Below are positions 46,443 to 59,560 of a stretch of 64,000 nt of DNA, one piece after another. Both the position numbers and the translations under genes were made by a program. This DNA comes from Moringa oleifera. Lineage: Eukaryota > Streptophyta > Magnoliopsida > Brassicales > Moringaceae. Numbering within the stretch: the stretch's first letter is position 1; the number at the start of each line of letters is the position of its first letter. The stretch covers positions 1,619,501 through 1,683,500 of the forward strand of contig JAJFZO010000658.1 in the NCBI GenBank assembly GCA_021397835.1, given 5' to 3'. The notes beneath the pieces were generated by a model that saw only the letters and a list, made by a program, of their open reading frames with translations, ran no database searches and was not told the origin of the DNA.

Positions 46443-49151
46443 CTAATCACCAATTCCCAATTTAGAAATCTTTCTCTGTTTGCTTCCAGCCTTGAAGGCT
46501 ATGATACCTACTACCTGCTGCATAAGAAAAGCAGAAAACAATTAGGACCACAATAAGAAGAGAGAGCAAAGAACAAGGACACTCTCACCATGTAAAGTCT
46601 CTGTAACTCTGAGACCATTGTTTCTAAAGGCTGGTGATAGGATTTGGGAAGGAAACTATGGACAGTTCCCACCTGCTCAGCATCATCATAGAAGTACCCA
46701 ATTAGCAATTGAACTGGAACACATCCTGTTTGGAGTCTTTAGACCCAATGATGCCGAATAAATTAACAACTGCTAAGCTATTTGAGTATCATTAAATGTA
46801 TCTACTACAGTGGTTTATCAGAACAATACTATTAGGAATATCATCACTAGCTCCGGAAAAGAAATATATATCACGAGGCTTCATGATAAAAATAGCAGGA
46901 GAGACCATTATTTTAAGCCAGTTCTGTAGGATGACTAAAAACAGAGTGCCTAATCATCATATTCCCCAAAGACTATCATCCAATAGAAATGATGGTCGAA
47001 AGTTCGCATAAGAACACAGGATGTGAACATGACTAATAAGGAATGCAGTAATAATTGCCATGTACAAGTGTCTAATAGATATATAGTGTCCGGTAAACAA
47101 TCTGAAAGAGGATCAGTCATTGCAATTTTACTCTTAAAAAATATATTTGTGAAGGGACACGAGTACATGTTTATTGATTTACTGTTAAATAACTTGGAGT
47201 CATGCTTCAGCAGTTCTCAAGATGTAACTTTTATTAGGAATATTAAAGTGGAAGAATAAAAGTAAAGACGAAACATAATTGCACTAAACAAAGGTCTAGG
47301 AGTCTTTTCGAAATTAGTCAGCATCTGAAAAAAGCTAACGCTGGTCACAAGGCTAAAGCACCTGTTAATTCACAGGAAAATAAAAAAGGCAGAATGATTG
47401 AGAAAACTGTTATATTAACTATTATAACATCTTGACGCTAAAGCACACACTAAGTGTGGTTACAATGAACTAGCTTTCGATGGTCTAGTGTTTTCATGGA
47501 ACAAAGGACAAGAAGCACAAGTCAGCCAAGTTAAACAACAGAATGAAATTGTCGGTGGCTGTCGGTAGAGAACAACATATATCTAAAAGACTAAGCCAAA
47601 TGAAACGGAAAAAAGAGACCTCTGGAGGCAATTTCAAGGTAGTATCTTATTCAAGAGGTCACAAATTAATTTTCAATTAAATTTTGGAATTAAAAGTTAA
47701 AATCAAAAGCAAATGCCACTGTATCAGCAACTTACCCAGATAGTTTCTGTGACTGTTTGCATCAGTCTGTCCAACTGCTGGAGTCATTTCTCTCCTGACA
47801 TACAAAAGAAATAATTGAAGCCATTCACCTTTAATTTAATATTCAAGTTATACGAGGGGCCAGGTTCGCAACAACAAAAGTAGCTGGCACCGCCTACCTT
47901 TTGGGAAAAATTGAATGAGGCATTTGGTCTTGTGAGGGAAGCACTTGGAAAGGGACGAGCACCAATAGTCTGACTGAAACTTCGAGAGTTCTGGTTGCCA
48001 GCTCTTTCTTGAAAAATGACAGAAAACTCTGACCACCGAATTTGGTTGGTCATTTGATTTTTGTTTCCAAACACAACCAAGGTGGCTTTATTAGGAAACA
48101 TCCTCCAAGGTTTACATTGGGGCTCTCCTCTAGTAGAACTGAGAAATCTGTTCGTAATAACAGTGTCAAAGAAATACAGAACTACTCTCAATTAACTGCA
48201 TGAGCTAAGCAAGAGCTTATGAAGCATTAAAATGACATCCTTACATCATTGTTTCTTGGAATTAATCTCCACAGTATGTAAAATTGACTCACAGTCCTCT
48301 AGCACGTCTTCAGAATTGAATGATGGTCTACTTTAGTAGAATGAAGGATAAGCAGCATTAGAGCAACTCAACCACATGACAGAACAATCTCAGGCATTCA
48401 ACGTTTGCACTCAAGCACAGAAAATAGACTACTTAAAGAAGTGGACCTTCTTTACTGGACCCTAGACAAGTCGCCCCTGCAATGACAAGCTAAGTTTCAA
48501 TAGTTTCTCTGTCTGTCAATCACTATAAATGCTAGAGGTTTCTCCTTCATCAATGGTGTGTCCAGGCCATCACTGGACGCTGCTGTTTCTCTCGACACAA
48601 ACCAACAGGGGAGAAATGCACAACTAATTAAATAGGAACTAACACAAATTCGAGTCCTTTTATTTAGTCTTGATATTAGATAGCGATATTCAAGTATATA
48701 GCCACTAAGCTACACATTCTTATCAAAATTCTTCTGTTTGGTTCTTTTCAACTCTTTTATTCCTCGAAATTATATATATATACCTATTGGAGTCATCAAT
48801 TTAAGTTTTCAGAGAAGGCAAGACGAAAACGGACTCAAGCCCGGAAAATTTCACTAATCAACAACATACCACTATAGTCACCTTAATGACGAGAAGAAAG
48901 AAGTTTATGTATCAACACCCGATCTAACAAAATCTCTCCATACAATCAGAAAGTGAAACAGCTTCGTCTTGTCATACCCTTCCTAATATAAATATCTTGA
49001 CATACTATTTTAACAATTCGCAAAGAAACTAGAAGCCTGCACGAGAAGTTAAAACAGACAAAAAAACCAGATCCCAACATAATTGAACTCGATTAACAGC
49101 AAGCATCGGAAAAGATAATACACAGGAAAATTTAACAATTATTAACCTCAT
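46443..49151 (-). CDS. Unrecognised multi-exon gene (provisional model)
   Basis: I do not recognise this gene and the model is tentative. On the minus strand a leader-like purine/pyrimidine region (about 49150-49215) ends in ATG AG at a GTTAAT donor (exon end 49147). Several downstream blocks have good splice borders: 48290-48328 (open, PSFNSEDVLED, strong GTGAGT donor), about 47902-48020 (GTAGGC donor), 47736-47795 (TGTATGTCAG acceptor, GTAAGT donor), 46589-46713 (open, 41 codons, QLLIGYFYDDAEQ ... LETMVSELQRLYM) and a last block 46443-46517 ending FKAGSKQRKISKLGIGD and TAG. The last three blocks join in phase, which supports a real C-terminus with a basic tail. The 5' part has more than one possible frame, and I could not settle it. 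An noncoding transcript is the main alternative. It lies tail-to-tail with BAG1. Confidence 0.35.
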
Positions 49152-49199
49152 TTTCCGGCTTCGGATGTCGTGCAAGGTCGTTGCGTGTGTTTAGCAAGC

Positions 49200-52100
49200 G
49201 AGCGAACAAGAGAGAAAGAAAATTGGATCGCGGTTTTCCATCAGCATGCACATGTACGACACCTGGAATTTTCCGCGGGAAGAATAGGAAAGAGGAACTG
49301 AAGGATTTAAACTCCGGAGAGAATTCTCGCCTTCTCTGATTTCCTCTTCTTTACTCCGACTTTGAGATAGCCTCGTGTTCTGTCAGAGCAAGCCTATGGG
49401 CCACCAGGACACATTTACTGAGGCCCACATATATTCGGCTCAATTGGCTCGAAGAAAACATGCAGTACTGACGAGTGGACTTTCTCAGCCACATAAAACT
49501 ATAGAGATGAGCTCTATCGGCCTCAAAGTAACTGGAGTAAGGTCCATAGAGATTGGCTGCTTAGAAGGCAAGCCCAAGATCTATCTAATGGGCCACTGCC
49601 TTCGCAGTCGAGCTACACCTCGTAGGCCCGTGAAGGTAATTTTTTGGGCTTATGGTCTAATTTTGCGCCTGCCGGCTCCAGGGCTATTCTGCAATTTATC
49701 CAAAAAAAAAAGAAATAAAATAAAATAATGGTTGATTAAGTAAGTAAAACGACAGGTATCTTTCAACTTTATTTCCTTAATTTAACAACTTTAACTGCTA
49801 AAATTGGCAAAAAGCATGGCTTGAGATGGGTGGGCTGGTGGGTGGGTTTAGGACCTTTTCACGGCAGACTTGCTATTTTGACGTTGAAGATGGAACCCAA
49901 GAAAATGTACCATCAGCACATTATAACAACAATGTGGCTTGTAATAGTGGTGGGGTGGTGTCAGTCTTGGCTGTGGATGACGCACTTAAAAGCATGCACG
50001 GCCACCAGCTTTTGGGACACCATTTTATGACCGTTTTCAAAAATGCCATGTGCCATGCAATTGAGACAAAACTCTAAAAAAAGTTAAGAAACCCAGTAGT
50101 GTGATCTCAGTCACGCTGCAACAACACCAAGCTTTTTCAGTTTGTCTAAAAAGCAGTTATTGTAAGGCAAAGTCACCAAGTAGCAGCTGCCTTTCTCTAT
50201 GCTTTCTCCTATATACAATTGTAATTACCAACCTAATCGAGATTATTGACTTTGAAAGTACCTTCAAAGCTCAATTTTCAAACATTTTTTTGTCAGCATT
50301 AATACAGTCCAAAGTGCATACTTTGGCATGAACCAAGTGACATTGCATGTAACCCATTAACTGTTACTCTTTTGACAAGCAGAGAATCAAAAAAATCAAA
50401 ATAAAAAATCAAAATCCGAATGCACTTTGAATATATACCCATCACATCCCAATTTTTCTTTTTTTCTTTTTTTCTATTTTTACAATGTGGATGATTTAAC
50501 TTTAGGGACAACCAAGTTGGACACGGAATCGTGGCCCAGGCTGCTAAAGTTGTCTGACAAAGGCCAGACGACCGAGCCTTGCCCTCGGGCTCCGGTTCGT
50601 GGTCCGACCCTAAGACTTGGCTTTGATTGTGCCGTTTGTCTCCGAAACAGGGCGCCACCACCTCCGTTGTTGCCATTATCCCCTTAATATCTCCCCCACT
50701 CATTCCTCCCAACTTTAAAATAAATAAATAAATAATTTATTTTCTTCTCTTCACATAAAAAATTGAACAAAACTCAGTGGTCCTGCCAAATAGCAGAAAA
50801 TTCAAATCTTATCCCTTATAATTATGATAAGATCATGACACCCATATGTTTGTGTAATAATGAGAACTTGATTTTGCATTTTCTCGGATTCTATCTTCTA
50901 GAATAAATTTGACTATGATTTATTTTTTTCTTTTTCTTTTCTAGAATTGGCATATTATTCTCAATAAAAAACAGTGTCTACTTGATTGCATCCCCTTAAT
51001 ATGGTAACTTTTGGAACAATTTTTTCTTCCTTTTCAGGGCAAGTCAAAACACAATATCTTCGCAATCTTCTATTTATTCCTTGATATTCATGAACTTACT
51101 AAATTCATTAAATTCCTGTTCTCACCCACCACGTTTTCTACATTTTTAATGCGAGTTTGCTATCCATATAACTTTTTCGAATTTAAAAGTTTATCTTTTG
51201 ATTAAAAAACCGTAAAAATCAGAATTTGTTTATTTTTCTAAAAAAGCTCTTATCCATTAGCCAAGGTCTAGTGATAGAAAAAAAGAAAAGAAACCCAAGA
51301 ACGAAGGAAAAATCACGTATCCCAAGCCATGGAAAGGTGAGAAGGCAGAATTTTGCCAGAAGATGCGAATATTGGCCAATTTTAAAACTTTCGGTTTGAA
51401 CATTTAACAAGACGATTAGGGCAAAGCTGGCGAAGAAGACACCTAAAGTACAAAACTTCGGCGCATGGGATTCGAACATTCCGCGACCAAAGTGGGTGGG
51501 TGAAGTGCACCATCTCCATTGTCTTTGAATTCGGGAGTCTTAATTCCAAAATTAAAGTCTAAGCATCAACAATGTTTATGTATACTTTAATTTGAATATT
51601 AACCATTGATCATATAGTATAAGGTACTCCACCACTAAATTAACTCACCGTTTCTCTACCAGAGACTCTTAGGTCCATTAAACTTATATTAATGAATTGA
51701 TTAAGAAATTTTTATGAAAATTAAAGGGGTGGAAGCGGGTTATCTGGCCTGCATGGCCTGCATGAACGCGTATTAAGCTCCTGATTAATTGCATGATTAT
51801 AAAATTCTGAAAGGAGTTTAATTAATTTTTTAATTAAAGGGGTCGAATGGCATTAGCTTAACATGGAACGCTATAATAGTGCGAACAACAGAGGTTACAA
51901 GTCCAAATAATCTAATATGGTTCCATAGGAAAAATTCAAAATCATGTAACACGTGAGAAGATGAGACAAAATTCAAAACTCACTATCAAAGCTATATGAA
52001 TTGAATTTCCTTTGGAGGTTATCACGATTGTTTATTGTGATTAATTGTACATTTATATATCTTGTTAATGATAATACTAATACGCGCATGACTCTTAATT

Positions 52101-55100
52101 AACGGAGAAAGCCTTGTCCCTGCTGTTCCACAAACGGACAAGTTTCTAGATAGGGTGGGGCTAACACGGGTTCATAATTTAAACTTCCTGGGTCAATTTT
52201 TAGGATATTAATTATTAATGTAATAATATTGTTAATCTTCTCGTATTGGATGCTTACGTAAAGAGCCGTTGAGGCTTGTATAAGCATTTTTTTTATAAAC
52301 TAAATAGGGTGGGGATATGGCTACTACACTTTAGGGTTAGGATTTCCTTGTATTTTTAAGTGATATCCAACTTTATCGTTTTGATTATAGTAAACAAAAT
52401 GGGTCGATGGATATCCGTTCCTCGATGTTCTACTGGGTGTAGTTAGAAAACATTATCGCGAACATTTGAATAGGGAAGATTAATTAAGTTTGGTGATTAG
52501 ACGATAATTATAGCTAGCTAGGATTACGTATGCATGCACTGGCTTAAGGGTCAAGAATCTGGTACGCGGAATAGAATCAAGAATCTGAAGAATTTTTTTC
52601 CAAGTAGCCCACTGGGGATACCCATGCATGTAAATTCCAAGAATCTGGCCTTTTCATGAGCATCAAGAGGCCCCAAAGTTGACAACCAACTTGTAATTGC
52701 GGCCATTCGAGCCATCAAAATCTACAGTGTCCACAGAGATCTAGAGAGAGACAGGGAGAGAAAGAAGGAAACTTATCTCTCCATTTTAACATGTCCCGTG
52801 GTTCGGTCTTCCAAGCCTACAGGTTTTGTTTCGGTGCGCCGTCTTTGTCTCCTTTTTAGGGCACTGCCCACCACCTTTCCCTCTGTCCCTCTCTCTCTCT
52901 CGGTTCTGTAGTCAGTGGCCAGCTCTTTGATGTCGACCCACCTCAGTTAAAACAGGCTTTACTACAGTAGATCAGATTTAATTTTCTGGGGAGGGCCCCA
53001 ACGTCGGAATTATGGGATTGGGATTATACAATGCATAAGACCGAAGAAGTAAGATTAATTTATGTGATATACTTTAATTAAACACTAATACACTCAGGTT
53101 ATTGTTAAGCCAAAAAGGGATAAGCATAACTTACATGTGGTCCCTTTTAGTCTAGTTTATATCGCTTAAGGTTAATTAGGATATGATTAAGCCCATTGGA
53201 GTTTTAAAGCGAGAAAATTAAATATGATAAAGTGACATAATATAAACTTGGATAATCTTTAATGCCCAGTCTAAGTATAATATAAGAAGAAAATAAGTTT
53301 GAGATAAATCCCATCAAGATGGAGAATTCAAACGGTTAATTAATTAACAACATGTTACTATCAAATTTAGATAATCTTAGATTAAAAATTGAAGTAATGG
53401 GTGTATTGGTTAGGTCTCGCAGCATGGTTAATGATGCATCTCGCCTATGATTATTTCATCAGCTTCATCTATCGCTCTTGCTTGACTATATTATATAATT
53501 ATAATTATGCGTGATTATCTAGTAAAGTCTTAAATTCTGATTGGAAATGTCCTTCTTCCGACTGGGGGAAGTACAAGGTCTAGTTGTCTTCTCATAATTT
53601 TAATTAATCGAGCTTTTCTTGTGCCAATTGGGAAACAGCTTGCACTTTATGCCTCTTCAATTCGATTAAATGGTTACTCTTGGAACTATATGCTCATTTA
53701 CGTTATGCCTTTATGCCTTTTCGATGATATGAACTGATATACGATGCCCTTTCGAAGGTGCATATGAACCACACTATATATTGCCGCTGCCATTAGTTTC
53801 TTCGCTTTCTTGGGCATAATCTCTCTTAGGAACTTATATATATATATTCAAGTTTTGATTTTTGCAAGATCTAGGCAATGCTTACGGCGCCGGAGAACGG
53901 CTCAATAATGGTGATTGCTACACATTAATGCGCGCCACATTGTCAAGGAGATTATTCTAAAAGAATGTGAATAATCAGCCCTACTATTAGCTGCTTCTGG
54001 TTTGAGATTACCCTTTGTGACTCTTAAAGGAGATTAATTATATATTCTCCTTAGCATTATTTTCCTATATTTTGGTTTCTTTATGTTAAAGTTATAAGAT
54101 CATTGAATGTTAATAATGTAGGCCACCTCTGAAGATTACGCGAATGGGATCGGTGTGTTGACATCATATACGTTGGCTAAACAGTTTCGAATCCAATCAT
54201 CGATGAGCTACCAAGCGGTACAATTTTAATTTTCATAACAAATCTAATGCATGCATGTAACGTTTAATTAACATGTCATGCATGATTGAGCTGGAACAGA
54301 TTGTCACCCTAATATTGTGTTCATTACACTTAATTTTGAAAAAAATTAAATCTGCCTAACCGTCACCTTAATTATATGTGTTTTCTAGTCGATTTGTTTT
54401 ACACATGTGAGCACACATGCCACGTGGCAATCTTAATATCTTATGCTGAGATTTGCATGATCAGGGCGTTTAATTAAGTTATCTAGAACTTCAATTTCAT
54501 GTTATTAATTATGTCCACTAGTTACTCTCTAAGTGAATCTGAAAGTGATCTGACCATGTCTTCACTGCAATTCTAGGAAGGTACTAATTATAATTACACT
54601 ACCTTAAATGCCGCATTATTAAAGATGTTAATTATTGCGTATTTTCTTCTGTACGTACATATGATACATATATATATATATATATGATCACAAATTAATT
54701 ATTTAATTAATCTGACATTAATATTGAAATTGAAAATTTACTCCATTGCAGGCTGTCCCATAGATATCAAAAACTTCAATTTCATTAAGAAGAAAGACCA
54801 TGTTGGAATTAATTATATAATATAAGGTAAGCAAAACAGTAATTCCACCCGCTATGTTGCAATTCCCACCTTATTATTATACATGGTCATCAATCTCTAT
54901 CTCCCCCCCCCCCCCCTTTTGACTTCTACTCAAATACTAAATTATGGATATATTTATACGCCAAAGAGCTTACGATTTGCATAGTATTATACATTAAGAT
55001 CTATGACGGCTTCAAATGGCCGCATTTATTTCTCTAATTAGTTTCTTAAACTTCACAAATTAATCTTTTGCTTTTCTTAATCTTTCATGAAATTAAATTG

Positions 55101-57670
55101 GATTTTCGTGGCAATCTTGCATGTAAAGTAGAATTTTTGTTTTTTTAATTAAAGAAATGTAATTAATTGGGATTTTGAAAAGAAGAAGCCAAATTAAGTC
55201 AATTTAATTTGCTGGTTATCTACCAAACAAAAGCGAGCATTTGATTCCATGTCACCGGTCCACATCTAATTGCTAGTCATGCTCGAAAAATACTAAAAAA
55301 AAAAAAAAAGAAGGCTGATTCCTATTTAAAAATCAGTAAATTATTTTGGAAAGCTAGCGACTTAGCAAATCATATCCTAAATGATCGTAAGCCCTTACGT
55401 AAGAAGCATTCAGATGGCATTTGTTTTTTCAAATTTAGATTAAGCATTAAAATTAAGTAATAAAACAGAAGTCAGAAGCCAAATTTAGTTAAACCTTCTT
55501 AATCAAAATATTTCACACGTGTCCTCTCCTTATATTGTATATTAATTTCTGGTGCCAATATGTCCTCTCTCTTGTCTATGGTTTTTATTTTTCACTTTTT
55601 ATTTTTTAATTAATTGAACCGAATACCCTTTAATTCACATAATTAATATTTCTTCTTGTGGCCTACAAGGGTTGGTTTAAGGACGAATCGATTAGGTTAT
55701 TGTTAATTATGAAGCTTAGGTACCATAATTAAGTCAATAACTAAAAAATAATTAGTGGGTCTAATAAATAATTCGGATTATCCCAGATTATATTGGTAGG
55801 AGACAAGATCTCGGAATTTAAGTTTAATATATTACAACCTAGCTATCTCTTCGGGCAATCCGAGCATAAGAGAATCAGCATGCAAGCCTATGCATGTGAG
55901 TAGACTTTGTACTTGTTTCTTAATGAAAGTCAAATCCTTTACAAATTTTCTTAATTACTTTAATTTCATAAAATATACTTAATTAACATATAATGATTTA
56001 TGTTGTTTTAATTTGATCCCTTAATTTATTTTTATTTAATTTTCATTATAAAGTTTGGATCAATATATTCAATTGACATGAATTATGTTAAACTTTTAAA
56101 AAGATAATTGACTATGAACAACTTAATAAAATCAATAATTTAATATCTATTATTACTATATTAATATTTTAATTTATAAATTTACATTTATATTTTATAA
56201 ATAAATAAATTTTAATACGATTGAGTTCATGAGGTAAAAAATTTTTATCTATAAATTTTATCATATATTATTGTATCACATAACAATATGGCAGAAATTC
56301 ATAAAATAATGATGAAGAATTAACCGAAATAATTATGTGAAAGTTTTTTTTTTTTTTTTGGCAAAGTTAAGGTTGACTTGCGTCTTTAGATGCACGAAAA
56401 ATGAAATCAACATTAAGTCAACCTTTCATTTTCGATCACGAGATTAATGAAGGAAGGTACAATCTCATAAACATCTTTGGAGTTAAGAATCTGAATTAAA
56501 CTGATTCACATGTTCCAATTAAGTTTAGAGCTTAAGGGTAGTCCGACAAAGAATGATTAATGAAGAAAGCGGAGAGATTACCAAGACGAGGATCTTTATT
56601 AGTTGACTTTAATCAAAAAAGGATTATTTATGCAATTTGAGTACCAACTTGCTCTTATATGGTAATTAATGTTTCCCGCTTATGTTCATTTGACAACCAA
56701 CACAAAAATTCCCAATTTAATCCTAATCACCATAGTATTTGGTGCTTGTCTTCGTATTTTCTATTTTAATCAAGTACGTACATTAGACGAACCTTGGGTT
56801 AGCGAGCTTCCATTAATTTATCCATCTTCTCATAATTAATTTATCTATGTTTCAATTAAGATGAATCATCAACAGAGTCAAAGAATCATTGCTTGTAGAA
56901 GTGTCAATGTTTTTTTATGAGAAATAAAATACACTCTTACTTAGTTGTATTCTGTCGATTAATTAAATTAAACAATTGTGACATGGTACGGTTCAACTCC
57001 AAGCTCATAGATCAGAAATCAAAATTGGATCCGATATTAGCATCGGGTGACTCCTCAATCAAGATGGGTAAAAATTATTAATATAAAGAGTAATACCCAC
57101 ATTGGGTGAAGGTAAGTCCAAAAATTATTCGCTGAGGTAAAGATAATTAAGGATAGGGTTACTATAAAAAGAGATTAGATCCACTTTTAATGCAATGAAG
57201 TGATATAATATTTAAGACATCTAAGGTTTAACTTATTAACCAGGTAATAGGCAGAGTTGTGCACGCTTGTTCATGCACATGCTCTGGAGTCTCGAACGTG
57301 CGTGTGGGTTATGTTTAACAGTGTTTTGGGTTGTAATTTGAATTGAGTGGAGTTGACGCATCTCGGCTGTTCATTGATTAGAGTTTGAATCACGAGACTT
57401 AATGCTCACTCAATTGATACTCGCAGAGTACTGACTTCTTACTTCCCTTCTTCTATTTCTTCTGTAGAATTAGTAGAAATGAAAAGATTGAAAATTAATT
57501 TTTTTGCTGATTTGAATTGTATTGAAAATTTTGATAGAAAAATGAGAGAGGATTTTGGTGGGAGCAGAAGATTAAAAGAAAAATAATTCTTTTTTTCTTT
57601 CTCTGTTGGCACTATACAAATGAGGACAAAAACTTGGAAAAAAACGAAAAAAGAAAAAAGGGGGAGTTAA
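49200..57670. other. Long intergenic region without a supported gene
   Basis: About 8.4 kb of AT-rich DNA. The first 200 bases upstream of the 46-49 kb unit look promoter-like. Short open frames at 49375-50077 and 50299-50712 have no family signature and overlap frames on the other strand. TA-rich microsatellites and homopolymers occur (for example AT repeats near 54669-54686, a run of about 14 C at 54903, and A and T runs near 55296 and 56345). At 56367-56430 an 11-bp inverted pair (AAGGTTGACTT/AAGTCAACCTT) flanks about 45 bases. No tRNA, rRNA or transposase remnant was recognised. Confidence 0.45.
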
Positions 57671-59323
57671 TTAAGCGGGGGAATAATTATCAGGTTGATC
57701 TAAATCACCGAATAAATAAAAAGAATCTTCCTTGTTTTCAGCTTTGGGTGCGTCCTCTTGCTGGACATCTTTGCTGTCATCAACAAAGACCGTGGCTCCG
57801 GTCAGCTCCTTTGCTCTCTCTGCTTCCGAATCCCAATCTGTCCGGTACAGAACCACCAGCATGGTCACCATACACGAGCTCTGTGCGGCTAACAGACCGA
57901 GCCATAGCCCGACGAAATCGAACCCACCAAAGAAAGCTAACCCTACTGCAACTGGGGTACCCACAAGGTAAAAGCAACCCAAGTTAATGTTTGCTCCGAC
58001 TTTCGGCCTCGCCGTGCCTCTTAGAACGCCGCACCCTGTTGTTTGCGGGCAGTTCCCTAGCTCGCACAGTCCGATTATGGGCAAGACCATTAATGTTAAT
58101 GTTATGATCTCGTTGTCTTGAGTGAACATTCTAGCCCATACGTGCCGGACCGTGACTGCGAAAGAGAGTGCTGAAAAGCCCAGCATGAAGCTGCAACCGA
58201 GGCCTACGACGGCTGCTAGCTTTGCTCTCTTGGGCTGGTTCGCTCCTAGTTCGTTACCCACCCTTGTGGATACACTGAAGCTTAGAGACGATGGGAATAT
58301 GTAGATTAAAGCAGTGGTTTGAATCAAAATTCCCATTGAAGCAACGGTTGCTCTCGGGTTCAAGAGAAGCCCGCATAGCAAGATCATGATCTCGTACCAC
58401 CACCATTCGAGACAGACTGAAATGCAGCTAGGAATGGCCAAATTCAATAGAGATTTCCATTCTTTGAAGCACTTTGTGGAGAATCCTCCCCACGTCGTTT
58501 TATGGATGCCAGAGATGAGGATATAGATTACTAGCGACCCCACAAGATTGAAGTTAGTCCATACCCCACTGAGGGCAACACCTTTGATGCCTAAATCGAG
58601 GTAAGAAACAAGAAAATAGTTGATGGGTATGTGCAGAAGAATGGCTAAAATGGCACAAGTGGTCAGAGGCAAGTTTACGGATTGGGCTCTAAGGTAGATT
58701 CTTAATGGGTGCAAAAGAGATTGAGCTAAGAGGTCAGGGATAGAGTAAACAAGATACGATTGTGCTTCTGTGGCTATAGTTATATCTTGGCCACAAAGCA
58801 GCAGGATCTTTTTCATATTAAGCCAAAGAAGAGAAATGGGCAGCGAAGCAAGCAAAAGCAGAAGCACAGTCCTCTGCAAGGTGAGGCCAAGAAGTTTGAG
58901 TTTCCTGGCACCGTAAGCCTGGCCGCAAATGGGTTCCATTCCCATGGCAAGACCAGAGAGAATAGAATAGCCGGTGATGTTAGCAAAGCCGAGGGCGAGT
59001 GAGCCTCCGGCTAAGGCAAGCTCCCCAAGACGGCCGAGAAACAGCATGGATATGAGCGACCGAGAGTAGAGCATGAGGCCTGTCAGGACCATGGGAAGAG
59101 CTATTTTAACTATGAGAATGGCTTCCACGATGGCCAGAAAGAAATGGGTTTCCCGTGGTTTCTGGGTCTCCTTCGATGGCTCTTTTTCTTGTTTCTGTTC
59201 CTTTGGTGTTGGGCTTTTGGGGATCAATGGGGAGTTCATGTTGGGCTCTTCTGGGTCTCCGACTGCAAGAAGGTAAGAATAGCTCGAATTGCATTCGCAG
59301 GGCAAAGAACTTTGCTGACACAT
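57671..59323 (-). CDS. DTX49: MATE efflux transporter, DETOXIFICATION 49/50 clade
   Basis: One uninterrupted minus-strand frame encodes 550 residues, starting MCQQSS. The lack of introns fits this MATE subgroup. A cytosolic N-terminal tail (to about residue 65) precedes two six-helix MatE halves. Clade signatures are LTGLMLYSRSLISMLFLGRLG, GGSLALGFANITGYSILSGL, GMEPICGQAYGA, PLRIYLRAQ, CLEWWWYEIMILLCGLL, STRVGNELGANQPKRA, LCELGNCPQTTGCGVLRGTA and TDWDSEAERAKEL. MATE proteins are proton- or sodium-coupled efflux carriers; members of this clade affect hormone levels and organ initiation, and DTX50 has been linked to ABA export. The substrate here cannot be read from sequence. By recalled sequence the protein is close to Arabidopsis DTX49; by gene order it corresponds to DTX50 (At5g52050). 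The symbol is therefore uncertain at the level of these two paralogues. Confidence 0.93.
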   Translation of the reverse strand: MCQQSSLPCECNSSYSYLLAVGDPEEPNMNSPLIPKSPTPKEQKQEKEPSKETQKPRETHFFLAIVEAILIVKIALPMVLTGLMLYSRSLISMLFLGRLGELALAGGSLALGFANITGYSILSGLAMGMEPICGQAYGARKLKLLGLTLQRTVLLLLLASLPISLLWLNMKKILLLCGQDITIATEAQSYLVYSIPDLLAQSLLHPLRIYLRAQSVNLPLTTCAILAILLHIPINYFLVSYLDLGIKGVALSGVWTNFNLVGSLVIYILISGIHKTTWGGFSTKCFKEWKSLLNLAIPSCISVCLEWWWYEIMILLCGLLLNPRATVASMGILIQTTALIYIFPSSLSFSVSTRVGNELGANQPKRAKLAAVVGLGCSFMLGFSALSFAVTVRHVWARMFTQDNEIITLTLMVLPIIGLCELGNCPQTTGCGVLRGTARPKVGANINLGCFYLVGTPVAVGLAFFGGFDFVGLWLGLLAAQSSCMVTMLVVLYRTDWDSEAERAKELTGATVFVDDSKDVQQEDAPKAENKEDSFYLFGDLDQPDNYSPA

Positions 59324-59560
59324 TTTTTTTTTCCTTGTTGGCTTTGGCTTTGTCTTGGGCGCAAGAATTTGCCAATTCTCAACACGAGAGAGAGAGAGAG
59401 AGTTGGGGGGAGTGATGTGGTGGGGTGGTGGAGGGGTTTTATAGGGCTTTTGAAACAGACTATCGTTCGTCTTTTCTATTATTTTTATTCATTTTTTTGG
59501 GAGTTGATGGGTTTATATAGAATCGGCTGTACAAAGCAACACAACAGTTAATTTGACTTT
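59324..59560 (-). promoter_or_regulatory. Upstream region of the MATE gene
   Basis: On the minus strand, the stretch before the ATG holds a CT run (AG run on the plus strand, 59386-59402) and, further out, TATAAA-like sequence on the minus strand near 59438-59445 (TTTTATAG on the plus strand). This fits a leader of about 100 bases and a promoter. Exact sites are inferred. Confidence 0.4.

Noticed and set aside
49821..50077. Two overlapping plus-strand open frames (GGLVGGFRTFSRQ and MRWVGWWVG)
   Set aside because: Different frames of the same DNA, no domain, no splice context and no upstream promoter signs.
56367..56430. 11-bp inverted repeat as a microRNA precursor
   Set aside because: The stem is too short and the loop too long without further pairing; no known microRNA sequence was seen.
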